Notes under the pieces: model-generated | The model's input: only the letters and a program-made list of their open reading frames with translations | Told to the model about the DNA's origin: nothing | Database searches by the model: none | DNA from: Candidatus Phocaeicola excrementigallinarum | GTDB taxonomy: Bacteria; Bacteroidota; Bacteroidia; Bacteroidales; Bacteroidaceae | Direction: 5' to 3' | Length of the DNA: 64,000 bases | NCBI GenBank assembly: GCA_019120125.1 | Contig: DWVR01000064.1 | Span: forward strand, 62,001 to 126,000 | Program-made: the position numbers and the translations under genes | Shown: positions 7,516-15,796 of the stretch, piece after piece | How the letters are laid out: each line of letters starts with the position of its first letter | Position numbering within the stretch: position 1 is the first letter of the stretch

Positions 7516-8121
7516 ATGGGTAAAGTTCAGGTTAAAAAGAAGTCCATGTTTATCGACATGACTGCCATGAGTGACGTGACCGTGTTGCTGCTTACTTTCT
7601 TCATGTTGACAGGTAACTTCATCAAGAAAGAGCCGGTGCAGGTCGTTACTCCGGGTTCTGTTTCCGAGATCAAGATTCCGGAAACGAACATCCTGCAGAT
7701 TCTTGTCGAGCCGTCTGGCAAGATTTTCATGAGTCTTGACAAACAACAGGATATGGCAGCTACATTGGAGGCTGTCGGAAAGGAATATGGTTTGACATTC
7801 ACTCCCGAAGAGATCAAGAAGTTCTCCGTGTTCCAGACTTTCGGCGTTCCGATGAAGAATATGAAGCAGTTCCTTGCACTTCCGGGCGAAGAGCAGGACA
7901 AGATATTGAAGAATTACGGAATTCCTTGTGACAGTGTGGACAACCAGTTCAAAGCTTGGATTCGTAATGCGCGCGCTACCAACCGTGACTTGCGTATTGC
8001 CATCAAAGCTGACCAGAGCACTCCTTATTCTGTCATTAAGAACGTGATGGGTTCTCTACAGGATTTGAAGGAAAACAGATACAATCTGATTACTTCATTG
8101 AAACAAGTGTCTGACGATTAA
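7516..8121 (+). CDS. exbD: Biopolymer transporter ExbD/TolR (first copy, Ton system 1)
   Basis: 201 residues. ExbD is the single-pass partner that sits in the pore of the ExbB pentamer. The N-terminal helix carries the essential membrane Asp (D20 in MTAMSDVTVLLLTFFML). The periplasmic part (about 45-201) is longer than the roughly 140-residue enteric ExbD, with an insertion (about 85-150) rich in Phe, Met and charged residues before the conserved end NRDLRIAIKADQSTPYSVIKNVM. Basic KVQVKKKS precedes the helix, as expected for a cytoplasmic N-terminus. A second, different exbD follows 13 bp later, a duplication typical of Bacteroidetes Ton operons. Confidence 0.92.
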   Translation: MGKVQVKKKSMFIDMTAMSDVTVLLLTFFMLTGNFIKKEPVQVVTPGSVSEIKIPETNILQILVEPSGKIFMSLDKQQDMAATLEAVGKEYGLTFTPEEIKKFSVFQTFGVPMKNMKQFLALPGEEQDKILKNYGIPCDSVDNQFKAWIRNARATNRDLRIAIKADQSTPYSVIKNVMGSLQDLKENRYNLITSLKQVSDD

Positions 8122-8134
8122 ATAAGGAGAAAAT

Positions 8135-8788
8135 ATGGCAGAAGTACAAGATAATGGTGGAGGCAGAAAAGGAAAAGGATCCAAGCAGAAGAAAATGGCC
8201 GTCCGCGTGGACTTTACGCCGATGGTGGACATGAACATGCTTCTGATCACTTTCTTTATGCTGTGTACCTCTTTGAGCAAGCCTCAAACGATGGAGATTA
8301 GTATGCCTACCAATGATGAGAACATTACTGAAGAACAGCAGAATAAGGTAAAGGCCTCTCAGGCCATCACTTTGCTGCTGGACGCGGATAATAAGCTCTA
8401 TTATTATGAAGGCGAGCCTAATTATGAAGATTATACTTCTTTGAAGGAAACTACTTACACTGCCGACGGTATCCGTAAGGTCTTGCTGCGCAAGAACTAC
8501 GATGCGGTGAAGAAAGTGGAAGAGTTGAAAGTGAAGAAGGCTAATCTGGAGATTACGGAGGATGAATACAAGAAACAGGTTTCGGAAGTGAAGGGTGCAA
8601 AGGATACCCCGACTGTAATCATCAAGGCAACGGACAAGTCTACTTACAAGAACTTGATTGACGCTTTGGACGAAATGCAGATTTGCAGTATCGGTAAGTA
8701 TGTGATTGTGGACATCACCGAAGGTGACCAGTTCTTGATTGATAACTATAATTCTAAGGGCCAGCTGACAATGGCTGCTCAAAGTTGA
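8135..8788 (+). CDS. exbD: Biopolymer transporter ExbD/TolR (second copy, Ton system 1)
   Basis: 217 residues. The N-terminal tail is Gly/Lys-rich (GGGRKGKGSKQKK). One transmembrane helix follows with the membrane Asp at D32 (VDFTPMVDMNMLLITFFML). The periplasmic part contains a predicted coiled-coil insertion at about 125-155 (VEELKVKKANLEITEDEYKK) not seen in enteric ExbD, then the conserved PTVIIKATDKSTYKNLIDAL ending. Two unlike ExbD copies next to one ExbB suggest that both may enter one motor as a heterodimer. This is inferred from gene order only. It starts 13 bp after the first exbD and ends 31 bp before tonB. Confidence 0.92.
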   Translation: MAEVQDNGGGRKGKGSKQKKMAVRVDFTPMVDMNMLLITFFMLCTSLSKPQTMEISMPTNDENITEEQQNKVKASQAITLLLDADNKLYYYEGEPNYEDYTSLKETTYTADGIRKVLLRKNYDAVKKVEELKVKKANLEITEDEYKKQVSEVKGAKDTPTVIIKATDKSTYKNLIDALDEMQICSIGKYVIVDITEGDQFLIDNYNSKGQLTMAAQS

Positions 8789-8819
8789 AATGTGTAACAC
8801 CTTTTAAAGAAGAAAAAAT

Positions 8820-9635
8820 ATGGCAAAAATTGATCTGATTTCTTTGGAATGGTGTGAACTCATTTTCAAAGATAAGAATAAGGCATACGGTGCGTATAAG
8901 TTGCGCCGTGATTTCGGTAGACGTCAGTTGGCCGCTATCATCATCGTGATTGTGGTGGCTGCTGTAGGATTCTATCTTCCGCGTCTGATCAAGATGGCTA
9001 TTCCTGAGAAGGAAGAGGAAATGCTGGAAGTGACTCAGCTTTCTCAGTTGGAAGAGCCGGAAGTGAAGCAGGAAGAGCTGGTTAAGCCGGTTGAGCAGAT
9101 CGCTCCTCCTCCTCAGCTGAAGAGTACCATCAAGTTTACCGCCCCGGTCATCAAGAAAGATGAAGAGGTGAGTGATGAGGATGAGCTGAAGAGTCAGGAT
9201 GAGCTGACTGAGTCTAAGGTACAGATTTCTATTGCCGATGTGAAAGGTAATAACGAACTGGACGGTGCGGATATCGCCGACCTTCAGGAAGTGATTACCC
9301 AAGCTCCGCAAGAGGAAGAGAAACCGTATACGATGGTAGAGCAGATGCCGCAGTTCCCGGGCGGTCCCGCTGAGCTGTTGAAGTATATCGCAAAGAACTT
9401 GCGTTATCCGACAATCGCACAGGAGAACGGTATTCAGGGTCGTGTAATCTTGCGTTTCGTCGTTTCTGCAACCGGTGAGGTGAAGGACATTACCGTGCTT
9501 CGTTCACTTGACCCGAATTGCGATAAGGAAGCTATCCGCGTGGTGAGCACTTTGCCGCAATGGATTCCTGGCAAGCAGAACGGACGTAATGTGCCTGTAT
9601 ACTATACATTGCCGATTCAGTTTAAGTTGCAGTAA
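8820..9635 (+). CDS. tonB: Energy transducer TonB (Ton system 1)
   Basis: 271 residues. TonB spans the periplasm and passes energy from ExbBD to outer-membrane receptors. A cytoplasmic N-terminus of about 38 residues precedes one transmembrane helix (LAAIIIVIVVAAVGFYLP, about 39-56). A Glu/Lys/Pro-rich periplasmic spacer (about 60-165) follows. The C-terminal TonB domain (about 175-271) has the hallmark FPGGPAELLKYIAKNLRYP, GIQGRVILRFVVSATGEV and the final VYYTLPIQFKLQ strand. The N-terminal LEWCELIFKDKNKAYGAYKLR is the usual Bacteroidetes TonB start. The PstS-like gene starts 21 bp later. Confidence 0.93.
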   Translation: MAKIDLISLEWCELIFKDKNKAYGAYKLRRDFGRRQLAAIIIVIVVAAVGFYLPRLIKMAIPEKEEEMLEVTQLSQLEEPEVKQEELVKPVEQIAPPPQLKSTIKFTAPVIKKDEEVSDEDELKSQDELTESKVQISIADVKGNNELDGADIADLQEVITQAPQEEEKPYTMVEQMPQFPGGPAELLKYIAKNLRYPTIAQENGIQGRVILRFVVSATGEVKDITVLRSLDPNCDKEAIRVVSTLPQWIPGKQNGRNVPVYYTLPIQFKLQ

Positions 9636-9656
9636 TATAAGCTTTGGTTTGCGTGT

Positions 9657-10595
9657 ATGAAAAGATTGTTTTTTCTTTGTTCGATATGCCTTCTGCTGAT
9701 GGCTTCATGCCAAGGGCAGAAAAAAGGTGACGGTGAGACGCTGTATTCCGGATCAATCAAGATTGCGGTAGACGATTCATTCAAGCCGATTATGGAAGAG
9801 GAGCTTCAGGTTTACCGGGCTCTGATGCCGGAAGCGGAAGTGACTCCGATTTATTGCAGTGAAGTGGAGGCTATCAATCTTCTGTTGAAGGATAGTGTCC
9901 GTCTGGTAATAGCGAACCGTCGGTTGACAGAGAAGGAGCTCGCGTCTTTTCATGCACGCAAATTTTTCCCTGAGTCGATACCTATGGCTGTGAGCGGAAT
10001 CGCATTGATCACCAATCTCGAGAATACGGATTCATTGCTGACCGTGGGGCAGTTCCGGAAGATATTGCTGGGGGAAATAACGGACTGGAAGGAATTGAAC
10101 CCGAATTCCAGGCTGGGAAAACTTCAGGTTGTTTTTGACAACCCGAATTCCGGGCTTATCCATTATGCGATTGATTCTATTTGCGACGGTGGAAAACTGG
10201 CTCCTACATTGACTGCCTTGAAAACGAATGAAGAGGTGATTGCCCATGTGGCGAAGACACCCTCGGCGTTGGGTGTGATCGGTGCAAACTGGGTAGGGAA
10301 CAAGTCGGATACGACCCGGCTCTCGTTTAACGAATCGGTCAGAGTTATGTCCGTGAGTAATTCCGGTCATGCGACAGTTGCAAACAGCTATAAGCCTTAT
10401 CAAGCGTATTTAGCTCTGAGAGAGTATCCTTTGACACACATTGTCTATATTTTGGTCAATGATCCGCGGATGGGACTTCCTACCGGCCTGATGACTTTCC
10501 TTACAGGCGATAGAGGGCAGCGTATTATTCTGAAATCGGGCATCGTACCGGCCACTCAACCGGTGCGTCTGGTCAATGTGAAAGATGAATTTTAA
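9657..10595 (+). CDS. PstS-like phosphate-binding lipoprotein in the Ton operon
   Basis: 312 residues with a lipoprotein signal (FFLCSICLLLMASC, Cys at about 19), so lipid-anchored after export. The mature part resembles the PstS/PBP-like periplasmic binding fold: SIKIAVDDSFKPIMEEELQVY near the start, then GIALITNLENTDSLLTVGQF and the FDNPNSGLIHYAIDSI segment that in PstS contacts phosphate. No pstC, pstA or pstB permease gene is in the window; it sits between tonB and a TPR gene, 16-21 bp from each. A role in the Ton complex or in ligand sensing is therefore as plausible as phosphate uptake. Ligand unproven. Confidence 0.8.
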   Translation: MKRLFFLCSICLLLMASCQGQKKGDGETLYSGSIKIAVDDSFKPIMEEELQVYRALMPEAEVTPIYCSEVEAINLLLKDSVRLVIANRRLTEKELASFHARKFFPESIPMAVSGIALITNLENTDSLLTVGQFRKILLGEITDWKELNPNSRLGKLQVVFDNPNSGLIHYAIDSICDGGKLAPTLTALKTNEEVIAHVAKTPSALGVIGANWVGNKSDTTRLSFNESVRVMSVSNSGHATVANSYKPYQAYLALREYPLTHIVYILVNDPRMGLPTGLMTFLTGDRGQRIILKSGIVPATQPVRLVNVKDEF

Positions 10596-10611
10596 TTTAA
10601 TTAGTTAGAAT

Positions 10612-12102
10612 ATGATTAAGAGAAATAAGATATTTGGTATAATTTGTTGCGGCCTTTTGTTGTCGGCAGCCTCTTTGCAGGCTCAAGAACCTTTGGCTGC
10701 TGATTTGTCTAAGCAGGTAGAGTCTATTGCAGCGACAATCAAGGATAATCCTACAGCTGCCGCTGATGCTTTCGATGATTTGGCAAAAGGTAAGAACAAG
10801 AAAAATATTTCACTTCTGATCGCTATCGGTAATGCGTATCTGAAGGAGGACAAGACAAAAGAAGCGAAAGAGTATGCAGACCGTGCACTGAAGGTGAATT
10901 CCAAATCTTCAGAAGCTTGTATGTTCGCTGGTGATGTCGCATTGGCGGAAGACAATGTGGGTACTGCGTGTGGTTACTATGAACAGGCAATCCTCTTCGA
11001 TAAGGATTGTTTTGAGGCTTATTACAAATACGCCCGTGCGTATATTGGCGTAAATCCGCAGTTGTCGGTGGACAAGCTGTTGGAACTGAAGGCCAAGCAT
11101 CCTGAAGAAATTAATGTTGACCGTGAACTGGCAATCGCGTATTACCAGATGGGTACTTATAGTAAGGCGAAAGATGCTTACGATGAATTCATGAAGAAAG
11201 GTACTGCTGACAAGTCAGACTACGGTCGTTATGCCATGTTGCTTTACTTAAACAAGAACTATGACCAGTCACTGGACATGACAGAGAAAGGTATGGGCAT
11301 GGATCCGGAGAACCATTTGCTTCGCCGTCTGAAAATGTATAATCTTTATGAATTGAAAAGATATGACGAGGGGCTGAAGGCAGCTGAGGTTTTCTTCCAG
11401 GATCCTGACAATCCGGATTACGTATATCTTGATTTCCTGTACCGTGCCCGTCTGTATCTCTTGCATGGAGATAAGGACCTGTCCATCGCTGAGTTCGATA
11501 AGGCATTGGAGGCTGATAAGGAAAACGAACATCCTGAAATCGCGAAAGAGGCTTCTCAGGCATATGAGAAATGGCAGAACTATCCGGATGCGATCCGTAT
11601 GTACGAGCGTTATCTTGATGGCCTGAAAGGTGGTCAGGAAGACGTAAGCGACCTGTTCCTGTTCGGACGTCTGTATTATATGGCTGCGGGTTCTTTGAGC
11701 GCGCCGGCTGACTCATCCATGAATGTGGCGGTTGCGGCTGTTGACACAATCCAGAAGAAGGCTTATCTTGCGGAAGCGGATACTATCTTCGCTCAGGTTG
11801 CACGGCGTGTGCCCGACAACTATCTGGGTTATTTCTGGCGTGCGCGTACCAATGCGATGCTCGACCCTGAAACCACTTTAGGTCTGGCAAAGCCGTATTA
11901 CGAAAAAGCATATGAAGTGTTGGCGCAGAATCCGAAAGCTTCCAAGTCAGTGCTTATCGAGTGTCAGAGCTATTTGGGATACTATTACTTCCTGAAGATG
12001 GAGTATGACACATCAAAAGAATATTGGAATAAGATTCTGGCTATAGATCCTGAGAATGCCACAGCCAAGCAGGCATTGGAAGGAATTGAAAATCTGCAGT
12101 AA
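10612..12102 (+). CDS. TPR-repeat periplasmic protein closing Ton operon 1
   Basis: 496 residues. A Sec signal peptide ([19 protein letters not shown], cleaved near residue 25) exports it. The rest is alpha-helical with tetratricopeptide repeats, for example [56 protein letters not shown] and a C-terminal [23 protein letters not shown] proteins are protein-protein scaffolds, so a role in organising the Ton complex or its partners is likely by context. It is followed by a strong terminator, so it is the last gene of the operon. Confidence 0.85.
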   Translation: MIKRNKIFGIICCGLLLSAASLQAQEPLAADLSKQVESIAATIKDNPTAAADAFDDLAKGKNKKNISLLIAIGNAYLKEDKTKEAKEYADRALKVNSKSSEACMFAGDVALAEDNVGTACGYYEQAILFDKDCFEAYYKYARAYIGVNPQLSVDKLLELKAKHPEEINVDRELAIAYYQMGTYSKAKDAYDEFMKKGTADKSDYGRYAMLLYLNKNYDQSLDMTEKGMGMDPENHLLRRLKMYNLYELKRYDEGLKAAEVFFQDPDNPDYVYLDFLYRARLYLLHGDKDLSIAEFDKALEADKENEHPEIAKEASQAYEKWQNYPDAIRMYERYLDGLKGGQEDVSDLFLFGRLYYMAAGSLSAPADSSMNVAVAAVDTIQKKAYLAEADTIFAQVARRVPDNYLGYFWRARTNAMLDPETTLGLAKPYYEKAYEVLAQNPKASKSVLIECQSYLGYYYFLKMEYDTSKEYWNKILAIDPENATAKQALEGIENLQ

Positions 12103-12160
12103 GAGATTTATTTTTCTATTTCATATTCAAATTTTCACGGCAAAAAGCTGTTCTTTGGAT

Positions 12161-12206
12161 AGAGGACATGAAAAACATGACGTTTTTCAATGTCCTCTGT
12201 TTTTTT
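12161..12206 (+). terminator. Strong terminator of Ton operon 1
   Basis: AGAGGACATGAAAAAC pairs with GTTTTTCAATGTCCTCT (one bulged A) around a 5-base loop (12161-12198), then seven T residues to 12206. Confidence 0.9.
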
Positions 12207-12232
12207 GTGGAACTGTTTTTAGTAGAATCAAG

Positions 12233-12874
12233 ATGGACTTTATAATTGATTTTATCCTGAATATTGACCAGCATATGATAGCCATAGTCCAGAATTACCA
12301 CATGTGGACCTATGCGATTCTGTTTGTCATTATTTTCTGTGAGACGGGACTGGTGGTCACGCCTTTTCTTCCCGGAGATTCCCTTTTGTTTGTCTGTGGG
12401 GCGATCAGCGCGTTGCCTGGTATGCCTTTGAATGTGCATTGGCTGGTGCTGGTCGTGTTTGCGGCGGCAGTATTGGGTGATTCCAGTAATTATATGATCG
12501 GACACTTTTTCGGCAGGAAGCTGTTCAGTAATCCTTCCTCCAGGATTTTCAAGCAGAGTTATTTGGATAAGACACATGATTTTTTCAAGAAATACGGCGG
12601 AAAGACCATTATCATCGCACGTTTTGTGCCGATTGTCCGGACATTCGCTCCCTTTGTGGCAGGTATGGGTAAGATGCACTACTATTATTTTATGGTGTAT
12701 AATCTTGTAGGGGCGGCAGCATGGGTGGCTTTGTTCAGTTATGTTGGCTATTTCTTCGGAGACCTGCCTTATGTGCAGAGAAACCTGAAGCTTTTGCTGG
12801 TGGCCATCATATTCATTTCTTTGCTTCCCGCGATTGTGGAAGTGGTGAGGGAAAAGTGGAAAGACCGTAAATGA
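12233..12874 (+). CDS. DedA family (VTT/SNARE-associated) membrane protein
   Basis: 213 residues with four to five hydrophobic segments. DedA hallmarks are present: [20 protein letters not shown] (about 36-55) with the conserved E and [18 protein letters not shown], and [20 protein letters not shown] (about 124-143) with the conserved R and P residues. DedA proteins act in membrane lipid carrier recycling, proton-dependent homeostasis and envelope integrity. The start at 12233 is chosen because the longer frame reads back through the preceding terminator. It is monocistronic, flanked by terminators on both sides. Confidence 0.92.
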   Translation: MDFIIDFILNIDQHMIAIVQNYHMWTYAILFVIIFCETGLVVTPFLPGDSLLFVCGAISALPGMPLNVHWLVLVVFAAAVLGDSSNYMIGHFFGRKLFSNPSSRIFKQSYLDKTHDFFKKYGGKTIIIARFVPIVRTFAPFVAGMGKMHYYYFMVYNLVGAAAWVALFSYVGYFFGDLPYVQRNLKLLLVAIIFISLLPAIVEVVREKWKDRK

Positions 12875-12890
12875 TTGGTCGGAGATTATC

Positions 12891-12926
12891 AGGAGGTGTC
12901 TGAAAAAGCGCCTCCTTTTCTTTTTC
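12891..12926 (+). terminator. Terminator of the DedA gene
   Basis: AGGAGGTG (12891-12898) pairs with CGCCTCCT (12909-12916), including one G-U pair, around a 10-base loop, followed by a T-rich run (TTCTTTTTC). Confidence 0.8.
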
Positions 12927-12967
12927 CGGGTTCCGGCCTTGGATTTTATATTCTGCGGAAAAACCCG

Positions 12968-12975
12968 TAACTTTG
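12968..12975 (+). promoter_or_regulatory. -7 box (TAACTTTG) of the xpt-permease operon
   Basis: TAACTTTG matches TAnnTTTG, about 34 bp before the xpt ATG; TTTT at 12944-12947 lies 20 bp upstream as a weak -33 element. The implied leader is under 30 bases, too short for a purine riboswitch. Confidence 0.6.
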
Positions 12976-13008
12976 CAGCTCCTAACTTAATCAATCAAGA
13001 AAAAAGAT

Positions 13009-13578
13009 ATGAAGGCACTGAAAGAGCGGATCTTGCGCGACGGGAAATGTTTTGAGGGCGGTATACTCAAAGTGGATAATTTTATCAATCATCAGATGGA
13101 TCCTGTCCTGATGAAGTCAATGGCGGTAGAGTTTGTGCGGCGTTTTGCCGGTACGGATATCAATAAGGTGATGACTGTCGAGGCCAGTGGCATCGCTCCG
13201 GCAATCATGGTGGGGTATCTTCTGGAACTTCCTGTGGTCTTTGCCAAGAAGAAAAGACCGAGCACAATGGAGAACATGTTGGTTACCAGTGTATATTCGT
13301 TTACAAAGGATACCACTTATACCGTATGCGTGAGCAAGGATTTCCTGTGTCCGGGCGACAAGGTGCTTTTCATCGATGATTTTCTTGCCAACGGGAATGC
13401 CGCCAAGGGGGTGATTGATCTGGTGGGCCAGGCGGGAGCGGAACTGGTGGGGATGGGATTCCTTATCGAGAAGGCTTTCCAGCATGGAGGGGATTATCTG
13501 AGAGCCGCAGGGATACACGTGGAGTCGTTGGCCATTGTGGAAAGTCTTGACAATTGCCGGATCAGACTGAAGGACTAA
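13009..13578 (+). CDS. xpt: Xanthine phosphoribosyltransferase
   Basis: 189 residues, standard length. It joins xanthine to PRPP to give XMP in purine salvage, in the cytoplasm. The type I PRTase PRPP-binding motif is clear ([16 protein letters not shown], about 120-135), preceded by the family block [21 protein letters not shown] (about 58-78) and the [10 protein letters not shown] segment typical of Xpt. The next gene, a nucleobase permease, starts 3 bp after the stop, so uptake and phosphoribosylation are co-expressed. Regulation of this operon, unlike the Bacillus one, does not seem to involve a riboswitch. Confidence 0.95.
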   Translation: MKALKERILRDGKCFEGGILKVDNFINHQMDPVLMKSMAVEFVRRFAGTDINKVMTVEASGIAPAIMVGYLLELPVVFAKKKRPSTMENMLVTSVYSFTKDTTYTVCVSKDFLCPGDKVLFIDDFLANGNAAKGVIDLVGQAGAELVGMGFLIEKAFQHGGDYLRAAGIHVESLAIVESLDNCRIRLKD

Positions 13579-13580
13579 AA

Positions 13581-14924
13581 ATGGAGGAGATGCGACAGGA
13601 GAACAGAGAGTATTCCGGAGGGGAAGGCCTGATTTATGGATTGAACGACCGTCCTCCGCTGAAAGATACACTTTTCGCGGCTTTGCAGCATCTGCTGGCC
13701 ATATTTGTGGCTATCATTACACCACCTTTGATAATAGCGGGAGCTTTAAAACTCGATTTGAATACAACGGGGTATCTGGTGTCGATGGCGCTTTTCGCGT
13801 CAGGTATCTCTACTTTTGTCCAATGCCGGCGTCTTGGGCCTGTGGGATGCGGACTGCTGTGCATACAAGGGACAAGCTTTTCCTTTATAGGGCCTATTAT
13901 TTCTGCGGGACTGACCGGTGGACTGTCCACGATTTTCGGTGCCTGTATGGCCGCGTCTACGGTGGAAATGCTCATCAGCAGGGTGTTGCGCTACACCCGC
14001 AAGGTCATTACCCCACTGGTTTCCGGCATTGTGGTCACATTGATAGGGATGAGCCTGATCCGTGTCGGAATCACCGCATGCGGAGGTGGGGCGGCGGCTC
14101 AGGCGGACGGAACGTTTGGGGCGTTCCAGCATGTAGGACTGGCCGCGCTGGTACTGGTGCTGATAATCCTTTTCAACCGAAGCTCGAACCGTTATCTGAG
14201 AATGAGCTCCATCGTGATAGGTCTGCTGGCAGGATATGTGCTGGCATGGATGCTGGGTATGGTCAGTTTCTCGGATGTGCAGAGTTTCGGAGGATTTAAT
14301 GTCCCTGTCCCGTTCCGTTACGGCATCTCGTTTGACATTTCCGCCATCATCGGTCTGGGACTGGTGTATCTGATTACGGCCATTGAGGCGTATGGTGACA
14401 TTACCGCCAATTCCCTAATCTCCGGTGAGCCGGTAGAGGGAGAGAAGTTCGTGAAGCGTGCTTCGGGAGGCATTCTTGCCGATGGCTTCAATTCGATGAT
14501 AGCGGGTATGCTGAATTCGTTTCCAAATTCAATTTTCGCCCAAAACAATGGGATGATCCAGCTTACGGGTGTGGCAAGCCGTTACGTGGGTTACTTCATT
14601 GCGGGTTTCCTGATTTTGTTGGGGCTTTTCCCGGCGGTGGGGCTGGTGTTCTCGCTGATGCCGGAGCCGGTGTTGGGAGGTGCCACCCTGTTGATGTTCG
14701 GGACGGTGGCCGCAGCCGGAATACGCATTATCGCTTCTCAGAAGATGGACCGTAAGGCTACGTTGGTCATTGCGCTAAGCCTTTCTTTCGGTCTGAGTGT
14801 GGAACTCGTTCCTGACATTCTCTGCAAGTTGCCCGAGACGGTGCGGAATATCTTTTCGTCAGGTATCACCGCCGGTGGGCTGACCGCGATTGTCTCCAAT
14901 TTGCTGATCCGTATAAAGGACTGA
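13581..14924 (+). CDS. NCS2-family uracil/xanthine permease
   Basis: 447-residue inner-membrane protein with about 12-14 helices. Nucleobase-cation symporter-2 markers include the N-terminal FAALQHLLAIFVAIITPPLI (QH motif), the IQGTSFSFIGPI segment, TAIEAYGDITANSLISGEP (with the substrate-site Glu) and FAQNNGMIQLTGVASRYVG near the family signature. The start at 13581 follows the xpt stop directly; an in-frame start at 13554 would overlap xpt. Being translationally coupled to xpt, xanthine (possibly also uric acid or hypoxanthine) is the likely substrate, which is an inference from context. Confidence 0.92.
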   Translation: MEEMRQENREYSGGEGLIYGLNDRPPLKDTLFAALQHLLAIFVAIITPPLIIAGALKLDLNTTGYLVSMALFASGISTFVQCRRLGPVGCGLLCIQGTSFSFIGPIISAGLTGGLSTIFGACMAASTVEMLISRVLRYTRKVITPLVSGIVVTLIGMSLIRVGITACGGGAAAQADGTFGAFQHVGLAALVLVLIILFNRSSNRYLRMSSIVIGLLAGYVLAWMLGMVSFSDVQSFGGFNVPVPFRYGISFDISAIIGLGLVYLITAIEAYGDITANSLISGEPVEGEKFVKRASGGILADGFNSMIAGMLNSFPNSIFAQNNGMIQLTGVASRYVGYFIAGFLILLGLFPAVGLVFSLMPEPVLGGATLLMFGTVAAAGIRIIASQKMDRKATLVIALSLSFGLSVELVPDILCKLPETVRNIFSSGITAGGLTAIVSNLLIRIKD

Positions 14925-14947
14925 TCTATTTTCCGAAAAAAAACAAG

Positions 14948-15021
14948 CAAAGACACGGAGCACAGAGTAAACATTCTCCTGATCATCAGGAATATGAATG
15001 ACTCTGTGCTCCGTGTCTTTG
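14948..15021. repeat. Dispersed inverted repeat, CACGGAG family, copy 1
   Basis: A perfect 21-bp inverted repeat (14948-14968 / 15001-15021, core GACACGGAGCACAGAG) with a 32-base loop that contains its own small palindrome (CCTGATCATCAGG). It lies between two convergent genes and shares its core with copies near 46.6, 54.7, 55.9, 58.9 and 63.9 kb. A role as bidirectional terminator is likely. Confidence 0.85.
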
Positions 15022-15080
15022 TATACCAGTATAATTTATATTTGGGTGTCGCCTCTTTCTGTTTCAGAGGCGGACCGTTT

Positions 15081-15644
15081 TTATCTTGCCGCGAAGAACA
15101 GTGACTGGCCGTTGGCCGCACGTGCTTCAGCCATTCCTTGCAAGTCCGGAGAAACGGTGATCGGGGTTCCGTCCGCCTGCTTGAAAGTGATGGTTCCGTC
15201 CTCGTTCATTGTGATGAGCTCGAAGCTCTGTCCGTTGTTTGTCACGGCGTTCCATGTACGGTTGTCCTGATTGTATACCAGATTCAGCGGTCTGTCTTCC
15301 TCGCCGATCTTAGTGATGGTATAGCCGTCCTCATTGGTTCGTACCAGATATTCTCCGTCCTCGCCTTTCACTGTCTTTACGCTGCCCACGTCGGCCAACG
15401 GGTTCGAGCCTGACCAGAACTCGATGGAGTTCAGTATCAGGATGTCGGCAAAGTAAGCCACTTCATATACAGGGATGATATGGAAGGCCAGGAATACGAT
15501 TTCATTCACGAACTTATGTCCGATGCCCTGGTTCCATTCTCTCAGATTGTTCCACAGGCCGAACGAGCCGATACATGATGAACACATCAGGCTGCATCCT
15601 AAGGCTACACAAAGGACTTTCATTTTTGTTGTTTTCATACGCAT
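15081..15644 (-). CDS. DUF3332 lipoprotein
   Basis: 187 residues with a lipoprotein-like N-terminus (VLCVALGCSLMCSSC, lipobox Cys at about 24). The next part, FGLWNNLREWNQGIGHKFVNEIVFLAFHIIPVYEVAYFADILILNSIEFW, has two hydrophobic helices and the conserved polar blocks of DUF3332; the C-terminal half is a beta-rich soluble part (SVKTVKGEDGEYLVRTNEDG). Function unknown in the family. Starts at 15644, 15638 and 15626 are all possible; they do not change the mature protein. It is monocistronic and convergent with the xanthine permease. Confidence 0.85.
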   Translation of the reverse strand: MRMKTTKMKVLCVALGCSLMCSSCIGSFGLWNNLREWNQGIGHKFVNEIVFLAFHIIPVYEVAYFADILILNSIEFWSGSNPLADVGSVKTVKGEDGEYLVRTNEDGYTITKIGEEDRPLNLVYNQDNRTWNAVTNNGQSFELITMNEDGTITFKQADGTPITVSPDLQGMAEARAANGQSLFFAAR

Positions 15645-15742
15645 TATAAATTAAATAAGTTAAGAGTCTGTTTCAGGTCTTGTATTTCTCACAAAGTTAG
15701 GATATAATTTCGGTTTGGCAAGAAAATGGTTTGAAAAATTAC

Positions 15743-15750
15743 TATCTTTG
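15743..15750 (+). promoter_or_regulatory. -7 box (TATCTTTG) of the MFS gene
   Basis: TATCTTTG matches TAnnTTTG and ends 46 bp before the MFS ATG. No TTTG sits at the ideal 19-21 bp distance. Confidence 0.5.
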
Positions 15751-15796
15751 TGCGTTTTTTTGCAACTTAATATTAAATTATCAATAAAACTTAAAG

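Noticed and set aside
12968-13009. Purine riboswitch before xpt, as in Bacillus
   Set aside because: The leader implied by the -7 box is under 30 bases, too short for an aptamer.
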